Shown piece after piece: positions 15,720 through 24,576 of a DNA stretch of 64,000 bases. The DNA is taken from contig PMOB01000016.1 in NCBI GenBank assembly GCA_003161615.1, positions 62,001-126,000 of the forward strand, in the 5' to 3' direction. Position numbers and translations under genes: made by a program. The stretch comes from Actinomycetota bacterium. Its GTDB lineage: Bacteria; Actinomycetota; Thermoleophilia; Gaiellales; Gaiellaceae. Within the stretch, counting starts at the first letter, position 1. Each line of letters starts with the position of its first letter. The notes beneath the pieces were generated by a model. That model made no database searches. It was not told the DNA's origin and saw only the letters and a list, made by a program, of their open reading frames with translations.

Positions 15720-17273
15720 CTAGGCCGCCGCTTCGCCCGAGGCGTCCGCAGCAGCCGCAGCGACCGGCGGTGCGCCGCGCTCACGCAGCGGCACTTCGCG
15801 CAGGAGCAGCGAGACGAGGAAGGCTGCGATCCCGAACGGGACCGCCCAGAGGAAGACCGTGTGGAGCGAGCTCGCGAACGCGTCGATGAGGCCGCTGTGG
15901 ATCGCCAGCGGCAGCTTGGCCAGTTCCGCGGGGGTCGAATGCAGCAGTTGGCCGGCCGCCTTCGTGCTCAAGTGCGCGTTCGCCGGCAGGTCCTTTGGCA
16001 GCCAGTACCCGAGCCGGTTGGCGAAGATCGTCCCGAAGATGGCGACCCCGAAGACGCCACCGATCGAGCGGAAGAACGTCGAGGCGGCGGTCGCGGTACC
16101 CATGTCCCCCGGATCCACGGCGTTCTGGACGGCGAGGACGAGCACGGGCATGACGAGGCCGAGCCCGACACCGAGGATGGCCATTCCCGCCGCGATGAAC
16201 GGGTAGGACGACGAAACGCCGATCCGCGACAGGAGGTACATCCCGATCGCGATCAGGAACGTGCCGGCGATCGGGAAGGCGCGGTAGCGACCAATCTTCG
16301 AGATCGTCCGGCCACCGCCGATCGAGGCAGTCAGCACCCCGCCCATCAACGGCAGGAGCCAGAGCCCCGACTCGGTCGCGCTGACCTCGTGCACGGCCTG
16401 GAAGAACAGTGGCAGGTAGACGAGCGCGCCGAACATCGACATCCCGACGAGGAAGGCCATCGTCGACGAAGTGTTGAAGATCGAGACCCGGAACAGCCGG
16501 AGCGGAATCAGCGGCTCGGCGGCGTGCCGCTCGACGACGACGAAGGCGACGACGGCGAGCGCCCCGACGACGAAGCAGCCGATCACCTCGCGCGACCCCC
16601 AGGCGTACTGAGTCCCGCCCCAGGTGAGCGCCAGCGTGAGCAGCCCTGCGCCAAGCGTGAGCGCGACAGCGCCTTCGTAGTCGATCCGGTGCGGACGCCG
16701 TTCGGTGTCGTGCTGCAGGACGACGGCGATCACCGCGAGTGCGAGCGCGCCGACCGGGAGGTTGACGTAGAACACCCAACGCCAGGAGAGGTTGTCCACG
16801 AAGAAGCCGCCGATCAGCGGCCCGACGACGGACGCGATCGCGAAGACTCCGCCCATGTAGCCCTGGTAGCGGCCTCGCTCGCGCGGCGGGACGATGTCGC
16901 CGATGATCGAGAGCGCCCCGACCATCAGCCCACCGGCGCCTAGCCCCTGCAGCCCGCGGAAGCCGATCAGCTCGGTCATGTTCTGCGAGATCCCGCAGAG
17001 CGCCGAGCCGATGAGGAAGATCACGATCGCGAACTGGAAAAGGCGCTTGCGGCCGTAGAGGTCACCGAGCTTGCCGTAGATCGGCTGCGAGATCGTCGAG
17101 GTGAGCAGGTACGCCGTCACCACCCACGAGAGCCGGTTCAGCCCACCGAGATCGCCGACGATCGTCGGAAGCGCATTCGAGACGATGGTCTGGTCGAGCG
17201 CTGCGAGCAGCATCCCGAGCATCAGGCCGCTGTAGATCAGGAGGATCTGGCGGTGGCTCAGCTGCTGGGTCAT
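15720..17273 (-). CDS. MFS transporter, DHA2 (EmrB/QacA) family, 14 helices
   Basis: A 517-residue exporter with 14 predicted helices. It shows the DHA2 N-terminal motif LAALDQTIVSNALPTI (about 23-38), the motif A loop GKLGDLYGRKR and the motif C-like GPLIGGFFVDNLSWRW. The C-terminus is Ala-rich. It starts on ATGA shared with the stop of the upstream phosphohydrolase gene, so the two form an operon. The association with an envelope-type phosphohydrolase may hint at a lipid or glycan-related substrate, but that is speculative. Confidence 0.92.
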   Translation of the reverse strand: MTQQLSHRQILLIYSGLMLGMLLAALDQTIVSNALPTIVGDLGGLNRLSWVVTAYLLTSTISQPIYGKLGDLYGRKRLFQFAIVIFLIGSALCGISQNMTELIGFRGLQGLGAGGLMVGALSIIGDIVPPRERGRYQGYMGGVFAIASVVGPLIGGFFVDNLSWRWVFYVNLPVGALALAVIAVVLQHDTERRPHRIDYEGAVALTLGAGLLTLALTWGGTQYAWGSREVIGCFVVGALAVVAFVVVERHAAEPLIPLRLFRVSIFNTSSTMAFLVGMSMFGALVYLPLFFQAVHEVSATESGLWLLPLMGGVLTASIGGGRTISKIGRYRAFPIAGTFLIAIGMYLLSRIGVSSSYPFIAAGMAILGVGLGLVMPVLVLAVQNAVDPGDMGTATAASTFFRSIGGVFGVAIFGTIFANRLGYWLPKDLPANAHLSTKAAGQLLHSTPAELAKLPLAIHSGLIDAFASSLHTVFLWAVPFGIAAFLVSLLLREVPLRERGAPPVAAAAADASGEAAA

Positions 17274-18661
17274 GCGGTCACCGCCACGATGCTGTGCCCT
17301 TCCATGTCCGTCGGCACCGGCTCGCCGAGCAGTTCGAGCAGCGTCGGCGCGACGTCGCGGATCTCGCGCTCCTCCCCCGGCCCGGGCGTGACGCCTGCGG
17401 CGGCGAGGATGTAGAGCCCCTCGTGCGCGTGGTTCGCGTCGTCAGGGCCCGTGTCGTTCTCGAACACGTGCACCGTCCCTGTCCCGACCTGCCCGACGCT
17501 GCGCCAGAAGAGATCGCCGAAGTAGACGAGGAGATCGGGCGCGATCCCCTGCGGATCGGAGTAGAGCTCCTCCGGCCGGTGCGCGACCGTCCCGATCGGC
17601 CGGCCCTGGTCGTCGCCGAGCGCCTCGAGCTTCTCCTTGATCTCCGTCCGCACGCTCTCGTAGTCGGCGGCAGGGATGACGCCCTCGGGCTCGCGTCCTT
17701 CGACGTTGAGGAAGAGCCGGCAGTAGTAGCCGCCCTCACCCCACGCCCTCGTCCGCGACCAGTCGATCAGGTCCGGTGTCAGGCGAGTCGGCCCGTCCGG
17801 CTCCTCCTTCAGGACGAGATAGCCCTCCTGGCGCAGCCACTCGTTGACGCAGATGCCGCCGTCCATCTTCTTTGCGCCGTGGTCGGAGACGACGAGGACG
17901 GCCGTGTCGTCGTCGGCGAAGCGCAGCAGCGAGGCGATCTTGGCGTCGAGGCGCTTGTAGTAGTCGAGCATCGCGTGCTCGTACGGGTTCCCCGGCTCGA
18001 AGAGGCGGTGCCCAGGGTCGGTGAAGCGCCAGAAGCCGTGGTGGATGCGGTCGGTGCCCATCTCGACCATGAAGAAGAGATCCCACGGGTGCGTGGAGAG
18101 CAGGTGCTCGGCGAGGCGGAACCGCTTCTCGGTCATCTCCTCGATCTGGGCGAGGAGGCGGTCCTTGTCCTCGGTGCGGAAGTCCTCGACGTCGACCATG
18201 TAGTGGCCGACGAGCTGCTCGATCTCGTCCTTGAGCTCGGGCGGGTACGTGTAGCGGCTCGTCCTCGTGTCGGGCGTGAGGAAGCAGGAGACCATCGAGC
18301 CGTTGACGCGGCTCGGCGGGTAGGTCTGCGGCACGCCGAGCACGATCACGTCGCGCCCGCGGGTGGAGAGGAGATCCCAGACGCGCGGCACGCGCACCGA
18401 GCGCGAGTCGGCGAACACGAGCTGGTCGTATGAGTGGTCCTTGCGGTTGCGGAAGCCGTAGAAACCGAGTGCGCCGGGGCTCCGCGACGACGTCATCACC
18501 GACCAGGCGGGCACCGTGATCGGCGGGTCGCAGGAGCGGAGGACGCCGAAGGCGCCCCGCTCCGTGAGCGCGCGAATCGCCGGCAGCTCCGGCAGCCAGC
18601 GGTCGAAGACCAACTGCGGCGCCGCGCAGTCGAGGCCGATCACCATGACGCGCGAGCTCAC
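17270..18661 (-). CDS. Alkaline-phosphatase-superfamily phosphodiesterase/phosphomutase-like protein
   Basis: A 463-residue two-metal hydrolase of the type I phosphodiesterase/nucleotide pyrophosphatase group. Metal-site motifs are VIGLDCAAP (Asp near 11), a nucleophile region PITVPAWSVMTS, the D-x-x-H pair near GTDRIHHGFWR and VVSDHGAKKMDGG. The C-terminus ends with the typical EIRDVAPTLLELLGEPVP and GHSIV. A second member is encoded at 24573-26201; both flank the glycan locus. No signal peptide is seen, so it may act in the cytoplasm. The substrate is unknown. Confidence 0.85.
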   Translation of the reverse strand: MSSRVMVIGLDCAAPQLVFDRWLPELPAIRALTERGAFGVLRSCDPPITVPAWSVMTSSRSPGALGFYGFRNRKDHSYDQLVFADSRSVRVPRVWDLLSTRGRDVIVLGVPQTYPPSRVNGSMVSCFLTPDTRTSRYTYPPELKDEIEQLVGHYMVDVEDFRTEDKDRLLAQIEEMTEKRFRLAEHLLSTHPWDLFFMVEMGTDRIHHGFWRFTDPGHRLFEPGNPYEHAMLDYYKRLDAKIASLLRFADDDTAVLVVSDHGAKKMDGGICVNEWLRQEGYLVLKEEPDGPTRLTPDLIDWSRTRAWGEGGYYCRLFLNVEGREPEGVIPAADYESVRTEIKEKLEALGDDQGRPIGTVAHRPEELYSDPQGIAPDLLVYFGDLFWRSVGQVGTGTVHVFENDTGPDDANHAHEGLYILAAAGVTPGPGEEREIRDVAPTLLELLGEPVPTDMEGHSIVAVTA

Positions 18662-18825
18662 AGTGGAATGACCACGCGTCGACTGGGTGCGATGGACGAG
18701 TGCGATGCAAGGACGCAGGGAGCGTGAATAGCAGCGCTATTCACGCGACTGAGGACGCGGCAGCGCGCCGGCCAGCGCGGCCAGGCGACCCGTGCTTCAT
18801 TCTGCTGCAAGCTCCAACAGGGCAT
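18662..18825. repeat. Structured intergenic element with 11-base perfect hairpin
   Basis: This 164-base gap contains GCGTGAATAGC (18722-18732), a 3-base loop, then GCTATTCACGC (18736-18746): a perfect 11-base inverted repeat with no T-run. It is flanked by AAGGACGCAGGGA upstream and TGAGGACGCGGCAG downstream (near-direct repeats of GGACGC), then by GC-rich inverted motifs (GCGCGCCGGCCAGCGCGGCC). No convincing ORF is present. It could be a dispersed palindromic repeat unit or a structured RNA. Only one copy lies in the window. Confidence 0.6.
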
Positions 18826-20004
18826 CTACCGATCGTAGAGCGAAGCAGCCAGTTCACCGGCCGACAGGCAGATGCCGCCGCGCTCGCGCACCGCGTCGAG
18901 CACCTCGAAGTAGAGCCTGTCCCAGCCGCGCGCGCTCTGTGCGTCGAAGCGCTCAGGATGCCAGAGGATCGAGAAGCCGCCGCCGTGCTCCGCCGCCCAG
19001 TCGAGGAGCGCCATGAGTTGCGGCTTCGCCTGCGCGGCACTCAGCCCCGCGTAGCGCTTCTCCGCCAACGTCGCGTCCATCGCGGCGAGCGGCACCTCGA
19101 CGATCTGCGCGGGCTCCTCCTGCTCGAAGTCCCAGGGGTGGAACGGATGGGCGATGCCGGCGCGGAAGCCGAGCGCGTCGGGGAAACCGAGCGTCGTGTC
19201 GTAGCGGAACCCGAGCCCGCCGAGCGGGACGAGGTTCCGGTGCGGGTCGACGCGGAGGTAGTGGTAGCGGTGCCCCTCGACGGGGCCGGCGAGTGCGTCG
19301 AGCTTCTCCTTCTCGGCGGCGAGCCGGCCGAAATCCTCCGCCGCGAGATAGCTGCCGTGCAGCCCGACCTCCGAGCCCGATTCGAGCAGCGTCTCGACGA
19401 GCTTGGGGCGGAGTCGCTCGTACGACTCCGGCGCGGCGCCGTCGGCGCGGTGGCCGTGACCGGCCATTACGTAGAAGGTGGAGCCGCGTGCGCCGTGAGC
19501 GCGCTCCTCCGCTGCGATCTCCGCGAAGCGCCAGTTGGGGTCGGTGCGGCGCAGCTTGTGGAGCGGGACGCGCGCGAGCGCGCCCGTCTCGTGCAGGGCG
19601 CCGTGCCTCAGGCGCGCAGCCGCACCGCGGATCCCGATTCGCGTCCAGCGCCAGGGGACGTCGACATCGTGCGTGAGCGCGACGGCGAAGCGCGCGTCGC
19701 CGTAGCGAGGCGGCTCGAGCCCGAGCTCGCGGCGCAGCCGCTCGAGCGGCGGATCGAGCGGATCGAGACACGACGCGGACGCGGGGAAACGGTCGCGCTC
19801 GTCGCGCACACCGCCCCGCTCCTCCACCCTCGCGAGATGGAAGAACGCGTCCGCCAACTCGTCGCCCTCCGGGCGCTCGCCGCGCTCGACGCTCCCCCAC
19901 GCTTCCGCGGCGTAGGGAAGGTCGTCGCCAAACCGGAGATCGGTCGCGCCCAGCGTGTCGAGCACCCAGCGCGCCCGCCGCTCGACCCGCTCGGGAACAG
20001 TCAC
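18826..20004 (-). CDS. Polysaccharide deacetylase-like protein (NodB-type fold)
   Basis: About 392 residues. The metal-binding region is ALTHDVDVPWRW, and SEVGLHGSYLAAED supplies the His-x-x-x-His-like second motif. A late GGFSILWHPERFDA segment matches the catalytic His region of this group. It probably removes acetyl groups from a surface glycan intermediate. I place the start at GTG 20004, 7 bases after a TAGACT box; ATG 20025 is an alternative that would leave no room for the promoter. It is divergent from the flippase gene. Confidence 0.83.
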   Translation of the reverse strand: MTVPERVERRARWVLDTLGATDLRFGDDLPYAAEAWGSVERGERPEGDELADAFFHLARVEERGGVRDERDRFPASASCLDPLDPPLERLRRELGLEPPRYGDARFAVALTHDVDVPWRWTRIGIRGAAARLRHGALHETGALARVPLHKLRRTDPNWRFAEIAAEERAHGARGSTFYVMAGHGHRADGAAPESYERLRPKLVETLLESGSEVGLHGSYLAAEDFGRLAAEKEKLDALAGPVEGHRYHYLRVDPHRNLVPLGGLGFRYDTTLGFPDALGFRAGIAHPFHPWDFEQEEPAQIVEVPLAAMDATLAEKRYAGLSAAQAKPQLMALLDWAAEHGGGFSILWHPERFDAQSARGWDRLYFEVLDAVRERGGICLSAGELAASLYDR

Positions 20005-20011
20005 GGCCGCG

Positions 20012-20025
20012 AGTCTACGTACCAT
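20012..20025. promoter_or_regulatory. Divergent overlapping -10 boxes between deacetylase and flippase
   Basis: The minus-strand TAGACT (20012-20017) lies 7 bases before GTG 20004. The plus-strand TACCAT (20020-20025) lies 8 bases before GTG 20034. The two predicted leaderless transcripts would start about 30 bases apart, so they probably compete or are co-regulated. Confidence 0.45.
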
Positions 20026-20033
20026 CGGGGATC

Positions 20034-21551
20034 GTGACCGACGAGCCGCAGTCGCAGGCCGCAGTACGCCCGCGGTCCCTCGCCTCCCAGCTCTTCGAGC
20101 TCAGCCGCCACTCCGTGATCTATGGCGTCGGCGGCCTCGTCTCACGCTTCCTCTCGGTGCTGATGCTGCCGCTCTACACGAGCCACGTCTCGCCGAACGA
20201 CTACGGCCGGATCGAGCTCCTGATGGCGGTGATGGCCGTGGCGGTCGTCGTGCTCCGCGGCGGTGCCAACTTCGGCTTCGTCCGCTTCTACTTCCTGGAG
20301 AAGGACCCGGAGTACCGGCGCCGGCTCGTCCGCACGATCTTCTGGGCCCAGATGGCGTATTCGACGGCCGGAATGGTGCTCTGCATCCTCTTCGCGGCGC
20401 AGATCTCCGGCTGGCTGGGGGTCGCCTTCCGAGCGCATGCCCACCTCCAGGGGAGCGGCACGAGCCTCGTCGTGGCCACCGCGATCCTCCTCTGGGCGAA
20501 CGTCAACTACGCCCAGATGACGAACCTCTTCCGCGTCGAGCAGCGGTCGTTCGCCTTCTCCATGGCCACGCTCGCGAACGTCGCCGTCACCGTCCCGCTC
20601 ACCGTGATCCTCGTCGTCGTCTACCACGAAGGCCCGTTCGGGATCATCACGGGCAACTACAGCGGCACGCTCGTCCTCTACTTCGTCCTACTCGCATACC
20701 GGCGCGAGCAGCTCGGCCTCGAGTTCGACCGGAAGCTCCTGCGCGCGATCAACCGCTTCGGTGTCCCGCTCATGGCGGCCGCGCTCGCGCTGTGGGTGAC
20801 GAACTTCGGCGACCGCTTCATGCTTCGCAAGCTCCTGCACGGCTCGTACGCCCTGCACCAGCTCGGGCAGTACTCGCTCGCCTACAAGATCACCTCGGCG
20901 ATGGTGCTCGTCTTCACCGCCTTCCAAATTGCCTGGCCCGCCTTCGCCTACTCGATCGACGACGAGAAGGAGGCGAAACGCGCCTACTCCTTCGTCCTCA
21001 CGTACCTCATGTTCATCGCCGCCTGGGCGGCGATCGGGCTCAGCCTCTTCGCACCCTGGATCGTGCACTTCCTCGGGCGGAAACCGGGGTTCTGGCCGGC
21101 TGCGAGTGCCGTGCCCGCGCTCGCGTACTCGAGCGTCTTCTTCGCGGGCTTCATCGTCGTCACGATCGCCACCGGTCGCGTGCGGCAGACGAAGTTCAAC
21201 TGGATCGCGGCCACGGTCGCCGCGCTCCTCAACTTCGGGCTGAACCTCTGGCTGATCCCGGCCTACGGAATGCTCGGCGCGGCCTATGCGACGCTCGCCG
21301 CCTACATCGTCCTGATGATCGTGCGGGCCTGGAACGCCCAGATGATCTATCCCGTTTCGTACCAGTGGCGACGGATCGCACTCCTGCTCCTGGCCGCGGG
21401 CGCGCTGACGGGAATCGGCGAGGCGTTCCGCCACTCGCTGCCGCTCGCGTTCGGCTTGACGCTCGCGTATCCGCTCCTGCTCCTGCCGCTCGGCTTCTAC
21501 CTGCCGGCGGAGCGCCGGCGGCTCCGCCGACTTCTCCCGCTACCGCACTAG
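20034..21551 (+). CDS. Polysaccharide/oligosaccharide flippase (Wzx-like, MOP superfamily)
   Basis: A 505-residue membrane protein with about 14 helices. It has the N-terminal motif ELSRHSVIYGVGGLVSRFLSVLMLPLYTS typical of polysaccharide exporters, plus FGVPLMAAALALWVTNFGDRFML at the start of the second half. It would flip lipid-linked glycan units across the membrane. It heads a same-strand run of five glycan genes. The short C-terminal tail is basic (AERRRLRRLLPLPH). Confidence 0.9.
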   Translation: MTDEPQSQAAVRPRSLASQLFELSRHSVIYGVGGLVSRFLSVLMLPLYTSHVSPNDYGRIELLMAVMAVAVVVLRGGANFGFVRFYFLEKDPEYRRRLVRTIFWAQMAYSTAGMVLCILFAAQISGWLGVAFRAHAHLQGSGTSLVVATAILLWANVNYAQMTNLFRVEQRSFAFSMATLANVAVTVPLTVILVVVYHEGPFGIITGNYSGTLVLYFVLLAYRREQLGLEFDRKLLRAINRFGVPLMAAALALWVTNFGDRFMLRKLLHGSYALHQLGQYSLAYKITSAMVLVFTAFQIAWPAFAYSIDDEKEAKRAYSFVLTYLMFIAAWAAIGLSLFAPWIVHFLGRKPGFWPAASAVPALAYSSVFFAGFIVVTIATGRVRQTKFNWIAATVAALLNFGLNLWLIPAYGMLGAAYATLAAYIVLMIVRAWNAQMIYPVSYQWRRIALLLLAAGALTGIGEAFRHSLPLAFGLTLAYPLLLLPLGFYLPAERRRLRRLLPLPH

Positions 21552-21561
21552 ACTCGTCCGC

Positions 21562-22764
21562 ATGCCTGGGAAGGGGACCGCGGTCGTCGCGGAAGTCGGC
21601 TGGGTGAACGGCCTCGCGGCGATTCGCTCGCTCGGCAGGCAGGGGCTCCGCGTCATCGCGCTCGACCACCGGCCGTATGCGCTCGGATTCCGCTCGCGCT
21701 ACGCCGAGCCGCGCCTTGCGCCCGAGCCGCTCGACGACGAGGACGGCTTCATCGCGGCGCTGCGCACCCTCGCCGAGGAGACCGACGACGTCCTCCCGAT
21801 CTTCCCGACCCACGACGAGCACCTCAACGCGATTGCGCGCCACGCCGACGTGCTGCGCGAGCGCTACCGCTTCCCGTTCCCGAGCTGGGAGGTGCTGGAG
21901 AAGATCCAGAGCAAGCGCCACCAGCTCGACACCGCAGACTCGATCGGCTTCCCGGTCCCGCGCACGTTCCACCCGCAGACGGCGGAGGAGGCGCGCACCG
22001 CCGGCGAGGAGATCGGATTCCCGCTCGTCGTCAAGCCGTCCGCCAACGTCGGCTTTCGGCGAGACCACAAGGCGCAGCTCTTCCGCTGCGAGAACGCGGC
22101 CGAGCTCGAGCGCGCGTACGAGCTCGCCAAGCCGTACGAGCCGATGGTGCAGGAGTTCATCCCGGGCACCCCCGAGGACATGTACACGCTCGGCAGCTAT
22201 CTCTCGACCGAGGGCGAGGCACTCGGGCTCTTCTCCGGCCGCAAGCTCAGCCAGACCCGCGGCTTCATGGGCAGCGCCCGCGTCGGCGAGGCGCTCTGGG
22301 TCGAGGACGTCGTGGAGCAAGGCCTCGCCTTGCTGCGCGCGCTGCAGTTCCACGGCATCTCACAGGTCGAGGTGATGCGCGACCCGCGCGACGGCAAGTA
22401 CAAGCTCCTCGAGGTGAACCCACGGCTCTGGCAGTGGCACAGCCTTGCCGCCGCCTGCGGCGTCGACCTGCCGTGGATCGCGTATCGCGACTTGATCGGC
22501 GAACCGCTCCCGCCCGCGCGGATGAGCGGCGAGGGGAAGCGCTGGGCGATCACGCTGATGGCGGGATCCGGCCACGCGGTCGCGCGCCCGCCATACGTCG
22601 ACGCGGTCTTCGCGCGGGACGACCCGCTGCCTGCGCTGCTCCAGCTCGCCCGCCTCGGCTCGCGCCGGATCCGGCGGTTGAAAGGCCACGACATCCAAGG
22701 AGGGCAGCGATGGCACCCGGCTGGCAAGGCTTCGTCCGAAGCGCCAAGCGACACGTTCCGGTAG
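21562..22764 (+). CDS. ATP-grasp carboxylate-amine ligase-like protein
   Basis: A 400-residue protein: N-terminal Rossmann-like part (AEVGWVNGLAAIRSLGRQGLRVIALD), then an ATP-grasp fold (about 120-320) with FPLVVKPSANVGFRRD (ATP-binding Lys), VQEFIPGTPEDMYTLGSY and the Mg-binding end QVEVMRDP..LLEVNPRLWQW. Such ligases join a carboxylate to an amine, for example D-aspartate or carnosine-type ligases. Its place between flippase and glycosyltransferase suggests it adds an amino acid or similar group to a glycan or lipid. A TAGACT box 7 bases upstream (21549-21554) may be an internal leaderless promoter. Confidence 0.85.
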   Translation: MPGKGTAVVAEVGWVNGLAAIRSLGRQGLRVIALDHRPYALGFRSRYAEPRLAPEPLDDEDGFIAALRTLAEETDDVLPIFPTHDEHLNAIARHADVLRERYRFPFPSWEVLEKIQSKRHQLDTADSIGFPVPRTFHPQTAEEARTAGEEIGFPLVVKPSANVGFRRDHKAQLFRCENAAELERAYELAKPYEPMVQEFIPGTPEDMYTLGSYLSTEGEALGLFSGRKLSQTRGFMGSARVGEALWVEDVVEQGLALLRALQFHGISQVEVMRDPRDGKYKLLEVNPRLWQWHSLAAACGVDLPWIAYRDLIGEPLPPARMSGEGKRWAITLMAGSGHAVARPPYVDAVFARDDPLPALLQLARLGSRRIRRLKGHDIQGGQRWHPAGKASSEAPSDTFR

Positions 22765-23462
22765 GCGTCAAGCGGCGCATCCGCCGCACGCTCCCGGCGC
22801 GCTACCGGCGCCTGTGGGACCCGAACTGGCACCGCAGCACGGTACGGGGCAACACCGCCTTCTGGGACGAGCTCGGACGGCTCCAGCTCGACTACCTCGT
22901 CGAGCAGGGGCTGCAGCCCTCCGACTACCTCCTCGACGTCGGCTGCGGCCCGCTACGAGCGGGCGTCCACTTCATCGGCTACCTCGAGCCCGGCCACTAC
23001 GCGGGAGTCGACAAGCGCGGCGACAATCTCGAGCGCGCGCGCAAGGTGGAGCTTCCCCGCCACGGCCTCGAGGCGAAGCAGCCGCTCCTGCTCGTGAACG
23101 GCGCGTTCGAGTTCAGCAAGCTCGGCCAGACGTTCGACTACGCGATCGCGCAGTCGGTGTTCACACACCTGCCGCTCAACGCGATCGCGCGCTGCCTCGT
23201 GGAGATGGCGCGCGTGCTCCGGCCCGGCGGGGAGTTCTACGCGACGATCTACGAGAATCCGCACGGCAAGACGTTCCTCGGCGAGATCCAGCAGTCGCCG
23301 CGGGTCACGTCCTACTACGACCGCGACAAGTACCACTACGACCTCGCGACGCTGCGCGGAGTTTGCGAGGGCACCGGCCTGACGCTCTCGTACGAAGGCG
23401 ATTGGGGTCATCCCGACAACCAGAAGATGATCCTGTTCACCCGCGAGGGCGCCGATGGCTAG
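22710..23462 (+). CDS. Class I SAM-dependent methyltransferase in glycan locus
   Basis: A 250-residue protein with a basic N-terminus (SAKRHVPVGVKRRIRR), motif I LLDVGCGPLRAGVHFI (about 70-85), post-I YAGVDK, and FDYAIAQSVFTHLPLNAIARCL with RVLRPGGEFYATIYE. ATG 22710 has a strong AAGGAGGG 7-12 bases upstream and lies 55 bases inside the ATP-grasp gene. The longer frame is a shadow of that gene. It probably O- or N-methylates a sugar or lipid-linked intermediate. Confidence 0.87.
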   Translation: MAPGWQGFVRSAKRHVPVGVKRRIRRTLPARYRRLWDPNWHRSTVRGNTAFWDELGRLQLDYLVEQGLQPSDYLLDVGCGPLRAGVHFIGYLEPGHYAGVDKRGDNLERARKVELPRHGLEAKQPLLLVNGAFEFSKLGQTFDYAIAQSVFTHLPLNAIARCLVEMARVLRPGGEFYATIYENPHGKTFLGEIQQSPRVTSYYDRDKYHYDLATLRGVCEGTGLTLSYEGDWGHPDNQKMILFTREGADG

Positions 23463-24576
23463 CGAGCGTCTCCGCATCCTCGGCATCGGCGACGCAAAGT
23501 CACGCCACTTCGCGCGCTGGGCGACGCGGCTCGCGGAGCAGGGCCACGAGGTGCACATCGCCTCCGGCCGCCATAACCCGCGCGAGGGAGAGCTCGACGC
23601 CCTCGTCGTCCACCAGTTCCAGGATCTCGACCCGCTCCTGCGCGTCCCGTTCGTCCGTCGCTTCCGGATGATCCCGGCGCTGCAGCGGCTCACGAAGCAG
23701 GTCAAGCCCGACATCGTCCACTCGCACTACCTCCTGCCGTACGGCTACTGGACGGCGCGGGCAGGGCTCGAACCGCTCGTCGTGAGCCCGTGGGGGAAGG
23801 ACGCGATCGTCGACGCATGGCTGTCGCCGGAGGCCGAGCAGCGCGCCCGGGTCGCGATCGCCGCCGACCGCGCGCTCGCCTACGTCGTCAACTCGCAGGC
23901 GCTCGAGGACGCCGCCGTCCGGCTCGGCGCCGACCGCGCCAAGTTCCACCGCATCTTCTGGCACGCCCGCATCGACGGCTACTCGCCTGAGCACGCCGAC
24001 CGCACGCGCTGGCTCGATCTCGGCTGGCCGGAGGACGCGATCGTCTGCCTCTCACTCCGCAACTTCCGCCCGTACACGAACCTCGACGTGCTCCTCCGCG
24101 CCTTCGCGGTGGCGCGGGAGGAAGTGCCGGAGCTGCGCCTGTTCTCGAGCGCGGGTGGCGGCTGGACGCGCGACGAGTTCGACCAGCTCGTCGAGGAGCT
24201 CGCGATCGGGCCCTACATCGCGGTCGAGGACGTTCCGGCGGCGCAGCTGCCGTCCGTCACGGCGTCCGCCGACTTCGCGGTGAGCCTCGCCGACGTCGAC
24301 TCCTCCCCCGCCTCCCTGCTCGAGACGATGGCGAGCGGCGTGCCGCTCGTCGTCGGCCGCGCTCCGTCGATGGAGGAGTGGATCCAGACCGGCGCCGGCG
24401 GCGAGGTCGTCGAGCGGCGCAGCGTCGACGAGGTGACGCAGGCGATCCTCAAGCTCGCGCGCGACCCCGGGCTGCGGAAGAGCTACGGCGAGCGGAACCT
24501 GCTGGAGGTGCACGCCCGCTTCGGGGATCCGACCGCCCAGCTGGAGCAGGTCTACCGCGAGGTGCTGTCGCGGTGA
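23455..24576 (+). CDS. Glycosyltransferase family 4-like protein
   Basis: A 373-residue GT-B-fold enzyme. The N-terminal acceptor domain begins LRILGIGDAKSRHFARWATRLAEQGHEV. The C-terminal donor domain carries CLSLRNFRPYTNLDVLLRAF, IAVEDVPAAQLPSVTASADFAVSLAD and the nucleotide-sugar motif SSPASLLETMASGVPLVVG. It transfers a sugar from an activated donor to a growing glycan. It overlaps the methyltransferase gene by 8 bases and the next gene by 4 bases (GTGA). Confidence 0.9.
   Translation: MASERLRILGIGDAKSRHFARWATRLAEQGHEVHIASGRHNPREGELDALVVHQFQDLDPLLRVPFVRRFRMIPALQRLTKQVKPDIVHSHYLLPYGYWTARAGLEPLVVSPWGKDAIVDAWLSPEAEQRARVAIAADRALAYVVNSQALEDAAVRLGADRAKFHRIFWHARIDGYSPEHADRTRWLDLGWPEDAIVCLSLRNFRPYTNLDVLLRAFAVAREEVPELRLFSSAGGGWTRDEFDQLVEELAIGPYIAVEDVPAAQLPSVTASADFAVSLADVDSSPASLLETMASGVPLVVGRAPSMEEWIQTGAGGEVVERRSVDEVTQAILKLARDPGLRKSYGERNLLEVHARFGDPTAQLEQVYREVLSR

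Noticed and set aside
18741-19040. Minus-strand ORF covering part of the structured intergenic element
   Set aside because: The product is an Arg/Ser/Ala-rich shadow; most of it lies in another frame of the deacetylase gene.
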